From an uncultured Bacteroides sp. (GTDB taxonomy: Bacteria > Bacteroidota > Bacteroidia > Bacteroidales > Bacteroidaceae): a stretch of DNA of 64,000 nucleotides. This document shows, piece by piece, positions 8,749-17,335 of the stretch (position 1 is the stretch's first letter; every line of letters begins with the position of its first letter). The notes below the pieces were generated by a model that was not told the origin of the DNA, made no database searches, and saw only the letters and a list, made by a program, of their open reading frames with translations. A program made the position numbers and the translations under genes. The stretch is from the NCBI RefSeq assembly GCF_963676325.1, contig NZ_OY781099.1, forward strand, positions 4,092,001 to 4,156,000. The letters run 5' to 3'.

Positions 8749-9234
8749 TCAGCTTTGCATCTTTTCCACGAAAAGATCAATAGCCTGTTCATTGATATTG
8801 AAAACAGAAGAAGTAGTCTTCATTAGTTTTTTAACCACAAACTTATCAATGAAATTCATTTTTTCAAGAATAAGTTCACCGCCCATAAACCCTCTGACTT
8901 TAGAGTGACGAAGCAACTCCTCGGGAAAAGAACGATCCATCTCCTCCTGCTGTTTCACAGAATCAGGCTCCATTCCACAAAGGAAAAGGCCCACTTCTCT
9001 GACAGCGAACAAGGACACATGATTGACAGAAAGGAACTCCTTAAACTTCTTCTTCGCAGTGCCTGTATAAACAGAGCTACCCACAATGATGCGTTCGTAG
9101 AAAGAAAGATCAGGCGATTGATCCTCATTTAAATCAATCATTGTAACCTCATCATCAGTCAAACGAGCCCCTATCATTCCGGCAACCTTCTTTGTGGTAC
9201 CGTATTTAGAAAGATAGATAATAGCCGTTTTCAT
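8749..9234 (-). CDS. flavodoxin-domain protein
   Basis: This 161-residue cytoplasmic protein begins MKTAIIYLSKYGTTKKVAGMI, the FMN phosphate-binding loop of the flavodoxin fold. IIVGSSVYTGTAKKKFKEFL in the middle and LFLCGMEPDS later match the flavodoxin subfamily that includes the HemG-type protoporphyrinogen oxidase. Whether it acts in haem synthesis or as a general electron carrier cannot be decided here. It lies 20 bases downstream of the DUF3109 gene on the same strand, so a gpmI, DUF3109 and flavodoxin transcript is likely. Confidence 0.8.
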   Translation of the reverse strand: MKTAIIYLSKYGTTKKVAGMIGARLTDDEVTMIDLNEDQSPDLSFYERIIVGSSVYTGTAKKKFKEFLSVNHVSLFAVREVGLFLCGMEPDSVKQQEEMDRSFPEELLRHSKVRGFMGGELILEKMNFIDKFVVKKLMKTTSSVFNINEQAIDLFVEKMQS

Positions 9235-9254
9235 AATTGCACTTTATTTTAGAA

Positions 9255-9836
9255 TCAGATCAGTCCTCTGTCCTTCAGTTCTTCAGCCGCAATTTCAAGC
9301 TCTGTGTACCATTCCTCTCCGAATTTACGGATAAGCGGTTCTTTCAGGAACTTGTAAACCGGCACATCCTCCTTTTCTCCAAGAAGAACAGCCGCCTTGC
9401 ATACACTCCAACGATGATAATTCACCGCTCTGAACTCGGAATAGTTCTGCACACGGATTGGATAAAGATGGCAGGAAACAGGTTTGTAGAAGTCTACTTT
9501 CCCATCACGATAAGCCTTTTCGATGGCGCAATAGCAACATCCTTTCTCATCATAACAAGTAAAAACACAATCTTTTCCATTTACAATGGAAGTAACCAGA
9601 TCTCCGTCCTCGTCTTTATAGCAAACGCCCTGCTTTTCTATTACAGCCTGAGCCTCAGGAGAAAGGTCCTTCCAGATAACCGGAAGGACTTTCTTTAGTT
9701 GTTCTACCTCTGACTCTTCCAATGGCGCACCAGCATCCCCTTCTATACAACACTCACCTTTACAGGCATCAAGGTTGCACAGGAATTTCTCCTTAAAAAC
9801 ATCCAGGCTGATGATGGTATCGTCTATTTGAATCAT
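9255..9836 (-). CDS. DUF3109 family cysteine-rich protein
   Basis: The 193-residue protein starts MIQIDDTIISLDVFKEKFLCNLDACKGECC, and that cysteine pattern (CxxxxCxxxCC) together with later GCCYCAIEK and PVSCHLYPIRV marks the DUF3109 family. The clustered cysteines suggest metal or Fe-S binding, as in related zinc/iron-chelating families, but the function is not known. It is 7 bases downstream of gpmI and 20 bases upstream of the flavodoxin gene, which hints at a redox context by position only. Confidence 0.85.
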   Translation of the reverse strand: MIQIDDTIISLDVFKEKFLCNLDACKGECCIEGDAGAPLEESEVEQLKKVLPVIWKDLSPEAQAVIEKQGVCYKDEDGDLVTSIVNGKDCVFTCYDEKGCCYCAIEKAYRDGKVDFYKPVSCHLYPIRVQNYSEFRAVNYHRWSVCKAAVLLGEKEDVPVYKFLKEPLIRKFGEEWYTELEIAAEELKDRGLI

Positions 9837-9843
9837 TTGTATA

Positions 9844-11358
9844 TTATTTAATAAGTACGCTACCAGTCATTTCTTTTGGTGCATCCAATCCAATGATATT
9901 CAGGATAGTTGGAGCAACATCAGCCAAACGACCATCAGATACTTGCGCATCTTTGTTTTCTGTAACATAGATACATGGAACAGGATTCAAAGAGTGAGCA
10001 GTATTGGCAGAACCATCTTCGTTTACAGCGTTGTCAGCATTACCGTGGTCGGCAATGATAATTGCTTCGTAACCGTTAGCCTTAGCAGCTTCAATAGTTT
10101 CTTTCACGCAATTATCTACAGCAGTAACAGCTTTCTGGATAGCTTCGTAAACACCAGTGTGACCTACCATATCACCGTTAGCGTAGTTAACTACGATAAA
10201 ATCGAATTTATTCTTGTTAATTTCGGCAACCAAAGCATCTTTCACCTCGTAAGCGCTCATTTCCGGTTTCAAGTCGTAAGTAGCCACTTTCGGAGAGTTA
10301 ATCAATACACGCTCTTCACCTTCAAACGGAGTTTCGCGTCCACCATTAAAGAAGAAAGTAACGTGAGCATATTTCTCAGTTTCAGCAATGTGAAGCTGAG
10401 TCTTCTTCTGAGAAGAAAGATATTCACCCAAAGTATTCTGAACGTTGTCCTTGTCGAACAAGATATGAACACCCTTGAAAGAAGAATCATAAGGAGTCAT
10501 ACAATAATATTGCAATCCTGGTACAGTCTTCATTCCAGCTTCAGGCATATCCTGTTGAGTAAGCACTGCAGTAAGTTCCTTAGCACGGTCATTACGGTAG
10601 TTGAAGAAGATAACTACATCACCTTCCTTGATTCTTCCGTCAACGCCAGCATTAACGATTGGTTTGATGAACTCGTCAGTAACGTCAGCATCGTAAGATT
10701 CCTGCATAGCAGAAACCATGCAATCAGCCTTCTTACCTGTTGCGTTAACCAACAAATCATAAGCCTCTTTCACACGTTCCCAACGTTTGTCGCGGTCCAT
10801 TGCATAATAACGGCCAATGATTGTAGCAATCTTAGCTGTAGTCTTCTTGCATTGAGCATCCAGTTGTACAATAAAACCTTTACCACTTCTTGGGTCAGTA
10901 TCACGACCATCCATGAAACAGTGGATAAATGTATTTTCAATAGCATATTCTTTTGCTATTTCAGTCAATTTGAAAAGGTGATCAAGAGAACTGTGCACAC
11001 CACCGTCTGAAGTCAGCCCCATAAGGTGAACAGACTTACCGTTCTCCTTTGCATAAGTAAAAGCAGCAACCACTTCAGGATTCTGCATAATTGTATTTTC
11101 ACGGCAAGCCTTGTTGATTTTTACCAAATCCTGGTAAACAACGCGTCCTGCGCCAATATTTAAGTGACCCACTTCAGAGTTACCCATCTGTCCGTCGGGC
11201 AATCCAACGTTCTCACCACTAGCTTCCAGGCGAGAGTTTGGGTATGTTTTTACTAAATAATCCCAGTAAGGAGTGGGAGTGTTAAAGATAACATCTGCAT
11301 TTGATTGGTTTCCAATTCCCCAACCATCAAGAATCATTAAAAGGGCTTTCTTGCTCAT
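9844..11358 (-). CDS. gpmI: 2,3-bisphosphoglycerate-independent phosphoglycerate mutase
   Basis: This glycolytic enzyme interconverts 3- and 2-phosphoglycerate using two metal ions and a phosphoserine intermediate. The alkaline-phosphatase-like fold is recognisable from LMILDGWGIG at the N-terminus and QMGNSEVGHLNIGAGR around residue 60, which contains the catalytic serine. The substrate-site motif MDGRDTDPRSG and the metal-binding NGDMVGHTG and ADHGNAD motifs are also present. At 504 residues it has full family length. It is the first gene of a leftward unit with the DUF3109 and flavodoxin genes. Confidence 0.97.
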   Translation of the reverse strand: MSKKALLMILDGWGIGNQSNADVIFNTPTPYWDYLVKTYPNSRLEASGENVGLPDGQMGNSEVGHLNIGAGRVVYQDLVKINKACRENTIMQNPEVVAAFTYAKENGKSVHLMGLTSDGGVHSSLDHLFKLTEIAKEYAIENTFIHCFMDGRDTDPRSGKGFIVQLDAQCKKTTAKIATIIGRYYAMDRDKRWERVKEAYDLLVNATGKKADCMVSAMQESYDADVTDEFIKPIVNAGVDGRIKEGDVVIFFNYRNDRAKELTAVLTQQDMPEAGMKTVPGLQYYCMTPYDSSFKGVHILFDKDNVQNTLGEYLSSQKKTQLHIAETEKYAHVTFFFNGGRETPFEGEERVLINSPKVATYDLKPEMSAYEVKDALVAEINKNKFDFIVVNYANGDMVGHTGVYEAIQKAVTAVDNCVKETIEAAKANGYEAIIIADHGNADNAVNEDGSANTAHSLNPVPCIYVTENKDAQVSDGRLADVAPTILNIIGLDAPKEMTGSVLIK

Positions 11359-11395
11359 AATATTAATTATTTTAATTACTATCAGTTTTCGGGCG

Positions 11396-11403
11396 CAAAG
11401 GTA
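11396..11403 (-). promoter_or_regulatory. -7 box of the gpmI promoter
   Basis: Minus-strand TACCTTTG fits TAnnTTTG, about 37 bases before the gpmI start. Confidence 0.65.
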
Positions 11404-11574
11404 CGAAAAAAAGCAATTAAGTGGTGAGTTTTAGTACTCATTCACATTATAATACAAGAAAAGGATAAATGAGGTATATATTCCTTAGAAAGAGTAGCCT
11501 GATAAAATAATTAGAGGCAACTAAAATAGATATTTAGTTGAAGAACCTCGTTGATAATTCTCATTCTGCACTTC

Positions 11575-11874
11575 CTAGTTCATTACACTGATATTATCAT
11601 TATAACATGGAATACTGCCATTGGATGACTCATTGTAATACAAGGCCTCACTAAAACGGCCATTGGCTGTACTAATACTTTTCAGCCAGCTTCTTATATT
11701 ATATGCATAATTAGTCGTTTCTACTGCTTCGTGCTGCTTCTTTGAACTTAGCCTTCCCATTTCATCGTAAGTGTTCTCAGCCAGTGTAACCGGGCCAGCA
11801 CCATTGAGTGAATGGATGGTTTTTGTCAGTCGCTCGGTATTTACGTATAAGCATTTCTTTTTAGGAGCTTTCAC
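11575..11874 (-). pseudogene. RHS repeat protein fragment
   Basis: The 99-codon frame encodes RLTKTIHSLNGAGPVTLAENTYDEMGRL and SWLKSISTANGRFSEALYYN. This matches the YD-repeat region of the full RHS protein to the right (RLIKTTHSLNDATPVTLLEKTYNDLGQL and the following ALDVYEATFYYN), with perhaps two thirds of residues similar. It has no signal peptide, core or tip, and neither end looks natural. I read it as a relic of another RHS gene at the far end of the array, comparable to displaced core fragments in other rhs loci. Confidence 0.75.
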
Positions 11875-11880
11875 CTATGA

Positions 11881-12000
11881 AAGAAATATAGAAAACAACT
11901 TATCTATGGCTATGTTCCTCAAAATGTTTGGGCAAGAAGAGCTACTCTGAAAAATAGTAAAGTTGTGGAAGTTATTAATCGTAAAATATCCAATAAATGA
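11881..12000 (+). pseudogene. possible 3' remnant of an unrelated gene
   Basis: A plus-strand frame opens after a TGA and encodes KKYRKQLIYGYVPQNVWARR and then LKNSKVVEVINRKISNK before a stop. The composition looks protein-like, and the end resembles a natural C-terminus. There is no start, and I do not recognise the family. It may be the scar of a gene deleted when the RHS array was assembled. Confidence 0.25.
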
Positions 12001-12035
12001 GGACTTTTAAGGTATTAAACACAAAAACTTATAGA

Positions 12036-12063
12036 AACAAAAATGCCTGGAGAGGCCAGGTGT
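12036..12063 (-). terminator. probable terminator at the end of the RHS array
   Basis: On the minus strand, CCTGGCCTCTCCAGG followed by CATTTTTGTTT forms a short stem with a T-rich tail. It lies 28 bases beyond the stop of the last lipoprotein gene. Confidence 0.55.
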
Positions 12064-12090
12064 TTCCGTTATATCAACACAACTTACAGA

Positions 12091-12609
12091 CTATTGTAAA
12101 CCTTTTATTTCAAGTTGCTTTGTGGACTTATAACGTGCAGGCAAAGACATATAAGGATATGCAAATTGAAAGTTTTTAACTGTAATAATATTGAAACTAT
12201 CTAGTACAACCCACAATTTCGTATTTTCATCATCAAAGTTATTATTCTTTTTATACATGCCTTGCAAAGTAGTGTCTGAATCGGAAAAATACTTCTCAAT
12301 TCCTGAGAAAATATAAAACTTTACACCATTCCGATTTACAAAATTACACGGATAAAGTTTATTGTCAATAATTTCCTTTTCCGTAAGAGAGTTATTGCCA
12401 CTATAAAGGATTATCGAATATGTATGGGGATCTACTTTGTCAATATAAATCTCATTGTATTTATTTTTAGGTGGCATAGTTTTGGCAAACGAATCAAGAA
12501 CAATTAATAGATTGGGTTTGAGATTAACCCCAGTTTGTACATTGTGGTCTCCTTTTTTACAACTAAAAAAGAATAAAATAGCTAAAACAAAAATTAATGT
12601 TTTTTTCAT
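12091..12609 (-). CDS. putative immunity lipoprotein of the JAB-type RHS tip
   Basis: The 172-residue product has a lipoprotein signal (MKKTLIFVLAILFFFSCKKG, with the lipobox cysteine near residue 17). The rest is soluble, with a charged beta-rich pattern that I cannot assign to a family. Its ATG overlaps the stop of the upstream RHS tip as ATGA, so the two are translationally coupled. In polymorphic toxin loci the gene directly behind the tip normally encodes the cognate immunity protein. That role is inferred from position. A periplasm-facing lipid anchor would fit protection from a toxin arriving from outside. Confidence 0.6.
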   Translation of the reverse strand: MKKTLIFVLAILFFFSCKKGDHNVQTGVNLKPNLLIVLDSFAKTMPPKNKYNEIYIDKVDPHTYSIILYSGNNSLTEKEIIDNKLYPCNFVNRNGVKFYIFSGIEKYFSDSDTTLQGMYKKNNNFDDENTKLWVVLDSFNIITVKNFQFAYPYMSLPARYKSTKQLEIKGLQ

Positions 12610-13388
12610 GGAATTTTACGCAGTTTATTGATTGCATTATTAATTATAAAACCTCTTAGACTTGTTCCTTTTAATAGCATTTGAACATTCAATTTCTCTT
12701 TATCGATCTTATACGTATCATAGTTATTAAAATTTCGAAAATTAGAATATGGGGTTGCTCCAGAGATAATAAAGCTTATAGGATCAATGTCTCTTGAGGT
12801 CACTCGTAGAACAAATACAGCTTTATTAGGCGTACTATATGCAGCAAAGCCTAAATCCCCAAAGCCTTTGCCATCATAAGTACTAGGCAAAGATCCGTCA
12901 AGATGTGTATGAACAGTTGTAATTGTATTAAATTGATTTCCATTTGCATCAACAATATTGCCATTTTTAGTCGAATAATTATAATCTTTTAAATCAACGG
13001 TACTAGCATCATTCTTATAATCAGGAATAACTAGAACACCTTTATCTGTAACGACACCCATTTCTTCATGACCAGTCTTAATCGAGTTATTCCAAATTCG
13101 GCTATACCCACTTGACTCATTGGCATACATGATGCTGCCATCCTTTCTATAATTTTCTATAACGTTACCATTCTTGTTTTTTACAATATCTGTTACACCG
13201 ATGTATGTTTGTCCTTTAGCTAGATTATCTTGAGACTTAACATTAGGGTCATATGTCTAGTGCCATCTTTGTCTCTGTACCAATCCACCCCATCTGGATC
13301 AATTCTATTAACCGGATTTCCAGCACAATACGCATACGGCGAGAATAATACTGCTCCGCTAAAGAATCTACCGTAGACTATATAAAGC
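12606..13388 (-). pseudogene. displaced RHS tip with JAB-like (JAMM) toxin domain, frameshifted
   Basis: From 13388 the minus strand reads the end of an RHS core (SPYAYCAGNPVNRIDPDG, then VDWYRDKDGT). At about 13258 the frame breaks. One missing base restores DGTR-TYDPNVKSQDNLAKG, which continues without interruption to the stop at 12606; the part from an internal ATG at 13130 is 174 codons. The tip holds a conserved acidic pair (HEEMGVV) and HTHLDGSLPSTYD, close to the E...HxH...SxxD metal site of JAB/JAMM peptidases, a known polymorphic-toxin class. There is no N-terminus, so this is an orphan tip that could be used by recombination with the intact RHS gene. Confidence 0.7.
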
Positions 13389-13401
13389 ATAACTAAAAAA
13401 A

Positions 13402-13839
13402 TCAGGGGACTACATTACTTTTGATATTTTTAAGTTGGATATTATTGGACACACTTAATTCTTTACACTTCAAAAGATAAACATCTTTATGTAAAGGTCC
13501 AATTATAATATTTTTTTTCTTATTTATTATCCAATATTGAATAGTATCTCCACCTCGCATAATTTCATAACGAGAGTGGTCATTAAAAAATGCTTTCACT
13601 TCCTTTGTAACTTCCCTATAAATTAGGATAAAATTGTCATCAAAACTATAATCAACTATTTCACCCAGAAGGATTTCATCATCTTGTTTAGGATCAACTT
13701 TTTTATAAATTACTGTAGTGACTCCGTAACCATTTATAAAATATCCGTCACCAAGATTACGATCATAATCAAGACTACAACCAAATGTCCCTGTCATTAT
13801 CAATGACAGAGACAAATAAAATCTAATTATTTTCTTCAT
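13402..13839 (-). CDS. putative immunity lipoprotein of the intact RHS protein
   Basis: The 145-residue product has a lipoprotein signal (MKKIIRFYLSLSLIMTGTFGCSLDY, lipobox cysteine near residue 21). I chose the ATG at 13839 because the longer frame from 13890 would put 17 non-signal residues ahead of this signal and overlap the RHS gene. The mature part is about 120 residues, with a run that looks beta-rich (YRNLGDG-type start, then VTTVIYKKVDPKQDDEILLG). No family is recognised. The start lies 13 bases after the RHS stop, the position expected of an immunity gene. Confidence 0.6.
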   Translation of the reverse strand: MKKIIRFYLSLSLIMTGTFGCSLDYDRNLGDGYFINGYGVTTVIYKKVDPKQDDEILLGEIVDYSFDDNFILIYREVTKEVKAFFNDHSRYEIMRGGDTIQYWIINKKKNIIIGPLHKDVYLLKCKELSVSNNIQLKNIKSNVVP

Positions 13840-13852
13840 GATTTCATTCAAA

Positions 13853-16800
13853 TTAAGGTTTAATGGAACTTGCACCATTTCCAATAGCATTAAATATTTT
13901 CATCAAAACAGATGGTTCTGTTTTCAATTGTCCATATCCATAAGGTCTTAACGGAAAACCAAACTTATTATCAACTCCATGGACGGTTTGTAGAATCGAT
14001 ATGAATGGATGTCTAATAAAAAATTCATATGTCCAAGTCCCTGCACCTTCTTTCCATGCTTTACTCAAAGAGTGTTGATCATAATCAAAAATATCAGCAT
14101 GAAGTTTTACTTTCCCATCGGATGATATTAATGTCATATAATTCTTTCCCCAAGGCCCATAAGTATCAAGTGGAGTATTAAGTATTGTAGTCGTATTTAC
14201 AAGCTGCCCCTTGCCAACACCTTTAAAATCGCTGACATATAAATTTCCTAAATTTATTTTCGAAGCATCCAAATAGACTGGGCTATTTCCATTTTCTCTA
14301 CCCCATTGAAGAAGTTCTTTGTAACTCATAACACCATCATAATCTGGTCGGCTTGATAAGTTAGAGTAACTACTCGAAAACTTATTTCTTGCTGCTTCAT
14401 TATTTAAGGCACTTTGTCCTAAATCATTTTTTAAAGCATCTTTGTGGCTCATGTTTTGTTTGAAATTTGCTTCATTCATCACAATAGCTTCACCTTTTAA
14501 TCCTTGATTATCTGTGCCTAATAAATCCCCATCTTCATTGTAAATTGGACTCGCTGACATCCCTGTAGGATCAATTGCATTCACAGGGTTATTCATACAA
14601 TATGCATACGGCGAAATTGAATAATACTTCTCAGCCAAAGGATCCATCACTCCCCATCTTCCTATTGCCGGGTCGTAATATCTAGCTCCATAATCATATA
14701 AATCTAGTCCATGCATTCTGTCTAATTCTTTTCCATTATATTTATATGAAATTCCTTTATCTGCAGGCGTTTGACCAAACTTAAGTCCGAAAGGATAAAA
14801 ATCACTATCAGAAGAAGTAAGATCTTTATCATAAAAAAAATCGAACACATTACTTCCTAAATAATCTTTTTGATAATAATAATATCTAGGAGTGGAATCT
14901 TTAAAATTCACATATCCATTATCAGTTAATAGCATACTAATCTTGCCATTTTCATAAATAATATTTCCACAGTAATCGGTATTTGTTACTGATAAAATAT
15001 TACCAGAAGGGACTTCAATACTCCCTCCTAAAGGGACATACAGGTTTTCATTCGAGGTTACATATTTAATTTTCCTTTTTGCGCCATCAGCACTATAGAG
15101 GTAATTAATCATATGTCCATACGAAAGTTGTATTATACTTGGCAAATTTAAAACATTATATTTTATTGTAGATATATTTTTGTTTAAATCAGAAACTATA
15201 TTACCATTTTTATCATAATAATATTCTGTACCTAAATGAGCACCATCTTTAAAATCATACGCCCCATGATAGCGTAAAGGAGCAGCGGCATCTCCTAAGC
15301 ATTTTAAATGATTACCATCATACCGATATGTCAGATTATCTATTACGCCAAAAATTTGTTGACCTCTATTATACTCTCCACTTTGAATACCAGAAAATTT
15401 AGAGAGCCCTTCACGATAAAGACTTGTAATATTGCCTTGTTTGTCATATGTTTCTCTTTCTGAATATAAAGGGACATACTTCATGGCATCCTTATTTAAG
15501 TAATCGGCAGCTAACAACCTGTTCAAATCATCATACTTATAACAATAGCTATTATTATATAATGTAGCAAGCCAATCCATACTACTAATATTTCCATTAT
15601 AACAAAGAGTATTGGGGTGTTCCTGATTTTTAGTATTATAATAAAATGTCGCTTCATAAACATCTAGGGCATTTATCCCTGTCACCCAACCTCTTAAGTT
15701 ATAGGTATAATTACAGTGAATAAATCCGCCGGTTGCTTGTGTTTTTAACTGCCCTAAATCATTATATGTTTTTTCCAACAGTGTTACGGGAGTGGCATCA
15801 TTTAATGAATGAGTTGTTTTTATTAGTCTTTCAGCCTGATCATAATAGTTTCTGGATACCTCCTTTACGTTCGCAAGTCCAGAATGATCATGCCGGTGTT
15901 TATCAATTTGTCCTGTAAAAGTATAAGAGTACCAATCATATTCATAACCACCTAAATGGTTTGTACTTCGGCTTTGAGCTAATCGCCCTCTGCTATCATA
16001 GTACATTGCAGTAATAATTGCCTTCGAAGCATCTTCTAGCATAAAAACCCTACTCCCTGTATACATTCCTTTTGCAGAAATACCGGAGTTTGTATTTACA
16101 TATTGCTGAGAATAGTCGTTTAAAGCAACATAGCCAAGCTTAGACTGTAATGTATCAGGCAACAAATGCATATAATTATAATTATCATAATATTCAACTT
16201 TTAGCAAACGTGTAGCAGAATTGATCTGATTAGATAACTGGTAACCTGTATTCAAGAATCCGCTTGTACCATCAATTAAATTGCAACTAACAACCTGATT
16301 TTTCACAGAAATAGTATCTGAGCACAAGCCAGTAATAACAGTTCTATTAAATACATCAGGTATATTAAAAGTCCATTCTCCACGCTTGCACTGTTCCCCA
16401 TCCTGGCTATAGATCAAATGATCTGCTTTATCATATACCATATTAATGCCTTCAGCTCCGGGAAGTTTCTTCCAGACACACCGATTACGAAAATCATGTT
16501 TATAAAGATAAGCATATCTGTTCAATATACCATCTGAATTGGGATATACTTTATTCTCTGTTAATGAATCGGCAGCTATAGGAGGCAAGACAAAACACTT
16601 ATTCCCAAAATCATCATAAACATAGTAGGTATCATGATTCTGATTGTTATTAATTTGACGGGTCAGAATAATTTGCCCTAATTTATCTTTAAATTCAAAT
16701 ATTTTATGATAGTCCTCATCCATAGTTCGGGTAACGTAAAGTTGAGAATTATCATAATTGCCTGATCTAGCCAGTTGATTATCAGACGTAACATGATAAT

Positions 16801-17323
16801 ATGCGCATCGCAATGTATCCGAACTATTATTGGTATAAAATGTATCTCTTACACATCGCCTGGCATCTCGCCAACTATTTCCAGGTCCATATTTCTGCAT
16901 TACCCTGTTTAATGGTGAATTTTCATATATAACAGAGGAATAAGGAGAATTATCCGCATATGAACTTACTGATTCCGAAAAGATTATGGCAGGATCTGTA
17001 TAATTACCATTGCCAGAATATGGGGTAGGAAGCCAAAGGTTGCTTTCTCTTCCATAATCATCATACTCTTGTACCGTTACTAAATCCTTTCCTGGAGTAA
17101 AATCCTTTTGTACTTTCTGAACCGGGCGGCCCAAACCATCATAATATTGAATTACATCCATATATTTTGTACCGGTCGAATCTGTCATGGTACGAGAAAG
17201 AATATAGTTTTGAGTTGTTGACTGGGCATAAGAGTACTGTGTTACAACAAGAAATAAGAGCAAAGATAGTATTATAAATATTCTATACTTTGATAATCTT
17301 ATATTTAGTTTAGCTAATCTCAT
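13853..17323 (-). CDS. RHS repeat polymorphic toxin protein with DUF6443 N-terminus
   Basis: This 1156-residue secreted protein begins with a hydrophobic signal (about residues 13-33, ending YSYAQS). It continues with a DUF6443-type region (LSRTMTDSTG, VIQYYDGLGRPVQKVQ, VQEYDDYGRESNLW), then many YD/RHS repeats that would build the hollow beta shell. The core motif (YDYGARYYDPAIGRWGVMDP, ISPYAYCMNNPVNAIDPTG) ends near residue 921. The last 235 residues form a variable tip that I cannot assign; it contains TYGPWGKNYMTLISSDGKVKL. The gene is 12 bases after a gene with a secretion-type C-terminal domain and 13 bases before a lipoprotein gene. I see no VgrG, PAAR or Hcp genes, so a T6SS link is not supported here. 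Confidence 0.88.
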   Translation of the reverse strand: MRLAKLNIRLSKYRIFIILSLLLFLVVTQYSYAQSTTQNYILSRTMTDSTGTKYMDVIQYYDGLGRPVQKVQKDFTPGKDLVTVQEYDDYGRESNLWLPTPYSGNGNYTDPAIIFSESVSSYADNSPYSSVIYENSPLNRVMQKYGPGNSWRDARRCVRDTFYTNNSSDTLRCAYYHVTSDNQLARSGNYDNSQLYVTRTMDEDYHKIFEFKDKLGQIILTRQINNNQNHDTYYVYDDFGNKCFVLPPIAADSLTENKVYPNSDGILNRYAYLYKHDFRNRCVWKKLPGAEGINMVYDKADHLIYSQDGEQCKRGEWTFNIPDVFNRTVITGLCSDTISVKNQVVSCNLIDGTSGFLNTGYQLSNQINSATRLLKVEYYDNYNYMHLLPDTLQSKLGYVALNDYSQQYVNTNSGISAKGMYTGSRVFMLEDASKAIITAMYYDSRGRLAQSRSTNHLGGYEYDWYSYTFTGQIDKHRHDHSGLANVKEVSRNYYDQAERLIKTTHSLNDATPVTLLEKTYNDLGQLKTQATGGFIHCNYTYNLRGWVTGINALDVYEATFYYNTKNQEHPNTLCYNGNISSMDWLATLYNNSYCYKYDDLNRLLAADYLNKDAMKYVPLYSERETYDKQGNITSLYREGLSKFSGIQSGEYNRGQQIFGVIDNLTYRYDGNHLKCLGDAAAPLRYHGAYDFKDGAHLGTEYYYDKNGNIVSDLNKNISTIKYNVLNLPSIIQLSYGHMINYLYSADGAKRKIKYVTSNENLYVPLGGSIEVPSGNILSVTNTDYCGNIIYENGKISMLLTDNGYVNFKDSTPRYYYYQKDYLGSNVFDFFYDKDLTSSDSDFYPFGLKFGQTPADKGISYKYNGKELDRMHGLDLYDYGARYYDPAIGRWGVMDPLAEKYYSISPYAYCMNNPVNAIDPTGMSASPIYNEDGDLLGTDNQGLKGEAIVMNEANFKQNMSHKDALKNDLGQSALNNEAARNKFSSSYSNLSSRPDYDGVMSYKELLQWGRENGNSPVYLDASKINLGNLYVSDFKGVGKGQLVNTTTILNTPLDTYGPWGKNYMTLISSDGKVKLHADIFDYDQHSLSKAWKEGAGTWTYEFFIRHPFISILQTVHGVDNKFGFPLRPYGYGQLKTEPSVLMKIFNAIGNGASSIKP

Positions 17324-17335
17324 AAAGCATCCTTT

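Noticed and set aside
9943..11010. Plus-strand frame of 355 codons opposite gpmI
   Set aside because: It is a shadow of the gpmI coding sequence; composition is Ser/Phe/Val-rich with no motif or start signal.
13853..17323. RHS protein as a type VI secretion effector
   Set aside because: It has an N-terminal signal peptide and no PAAR domain or T6SS genes nearby.
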